Source: Devosia sp. LC5 (lineage in GTDB: Bacteria; Pseudomonadota; Alphaproteobacteria; Rhizobiales; Devosiaceae). From it: a stretch of DNA of 64,000 nt. The translations under genes and the position numbers were made by a program. The notes under the pieces were generated by a model. It ran no database searches. It saw nothing but the letters and a program-made list of their open reading frames with translations, and was not told the DNA's origin. The stretch lies in contig NZ_JNNO01000044.1 of NCBI RefSeq assembly GCF_000735585.1, positions 1 to 64,000 on the forward strand, read 5' to 3'. Positions 63,811 through 64,000 of the stretch are shown piece after piece. Positions within the stretch are counted from its first letter, which is position 1, and each line of letters starts with the position of its first letter.

Positions 63811-64000
63811 TCAGCGGCCCCAGAACGCGTCTTCCTGCTCGGGATCGGCTGAGAACAGCCAGACTTCAACGATCTTGCCATCCGCAATGCGCAGCAGATC
63901 GATACCGGGCTGGTCGAGCGTGATGCCTTCGCGTTGGCCGGCAAACTCGATTTCGATGGCAACCAGATTGCCATTGGCGGTGTACCGATGGGCGTGGGTG
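63811..64000 (-). CDS. NTF2/SnoaL-like protein, C-terminal end (partial)
   Basis: The frame runs off the window edge. The visible 62 residues (THAHRYTANGNLVAIEIEFAG... through IDLLRIADGKIVEVWLFSADP and EDAFWGR, then TGA at 63811-63813 read in reverse) match the end of SnoaL/NTF2-like proteins, small polyketide-cyclase or ketosteroid-isomerase folds. The function of this copy cannot be told from the end alone. Confidence 0.75.
   Translation of the reverse strand, partial: THAHRYTANGNLVAIEIEFAGQREGITLDQPGIDLLRIADGKIVEVWLFSADPEQEDAFWGR

Overview
The window is GC-rich chromosomal DNA of an alphaproteobacterium, most likely a member of the Hyphomicrobiales close to Devosia. The support is the set of lineage-typical genes: chpT, ctrA, sciP (DUF1153), flbD, the flagellar order fliF-fliG-fliH-fliN-flbD-flhA known from Caulobacter, rpoH, eipA-like DUF1134 and many intergenic palindromes. 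The species placement is inference; no rRNA is present.

Layout. 1-9.2 kb: a sugar-acid uptake and catabolism locus. A minus-strand operon (solute-binding protein, two permeases, ATPase, mannonate dehydratase UxuA) diverges from a plus-strand operon (two Gfo/Idh/MocA oxidoreductases and an FCD-type GntR regulator). Three TGGT-N3-ACCA palindromes lie in the shared promoter region. 9.2-11.3 kb: a PRISE-like SDR reductase divergent from a LysR regulator. 11.3-14.4 kb: serC-serA behind a structured leader. 14.4-20.2 kb: an EamA transporter, purA, a large proline/alanine-rich membrane protein and rpoH, which has an RpoH-type promoter. 20.2-25.2 kb: thiamine genes, with a thiamine pyrophosphokinase on the minus strand and a TPP riboswitch driving thiBPQ. 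25.3-29.2 kb: rluD, a small membrane protein sharing its start bases with rluD, a coiled-coil membrane protein, DUF1134 and YHS proteins.

29.2-54 kb is mainly cell-cycle and flagellar. It holds chpT, a single-domain response regulator, ctrA, fliI-fliJ, the fliF-to-flhA operon, sciP and fliK-flgD. Accessory genes lie between them: an ECF42-like sigma factor with its DGPF partner, a hydrolase, PRC-barrel proteins, a zinc peptidase, a LysE exporter and others. Promoter motifs link these parts: CtrA-box-like sites before fliF and sciP, a TTAA cluster and GANTC sites between ctrA and fliI, and a good sigma-54 promoter with an FlbD-type inverted repeat before fliK. This suggests a Caulobacter-like CtrA/FlbD flagellar hierarchy.

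54-64 kb: mnmA, a secreted PAP2 phosphatase fused to an autotransporter-type repeat, an ECF sigma factor coupled to a membrane-anchored von Willebrand A protein, a ring-cleaving-dioxygenase-like VOC protein and tRNA-Met(CAU). After the tRNA comes a decayed RND efflux operon with two deletions, a frameshift and a nonsense codon. Last are a YkuD-family lipoprotein lacking the usual catalytic His and the end of an NTF2-like gene. I saw no CRISPR array, insertion sequence or prophage. Nothing here is clearly a wholly new system; the most interesting items are the promoter architectures and several unusual proteins.
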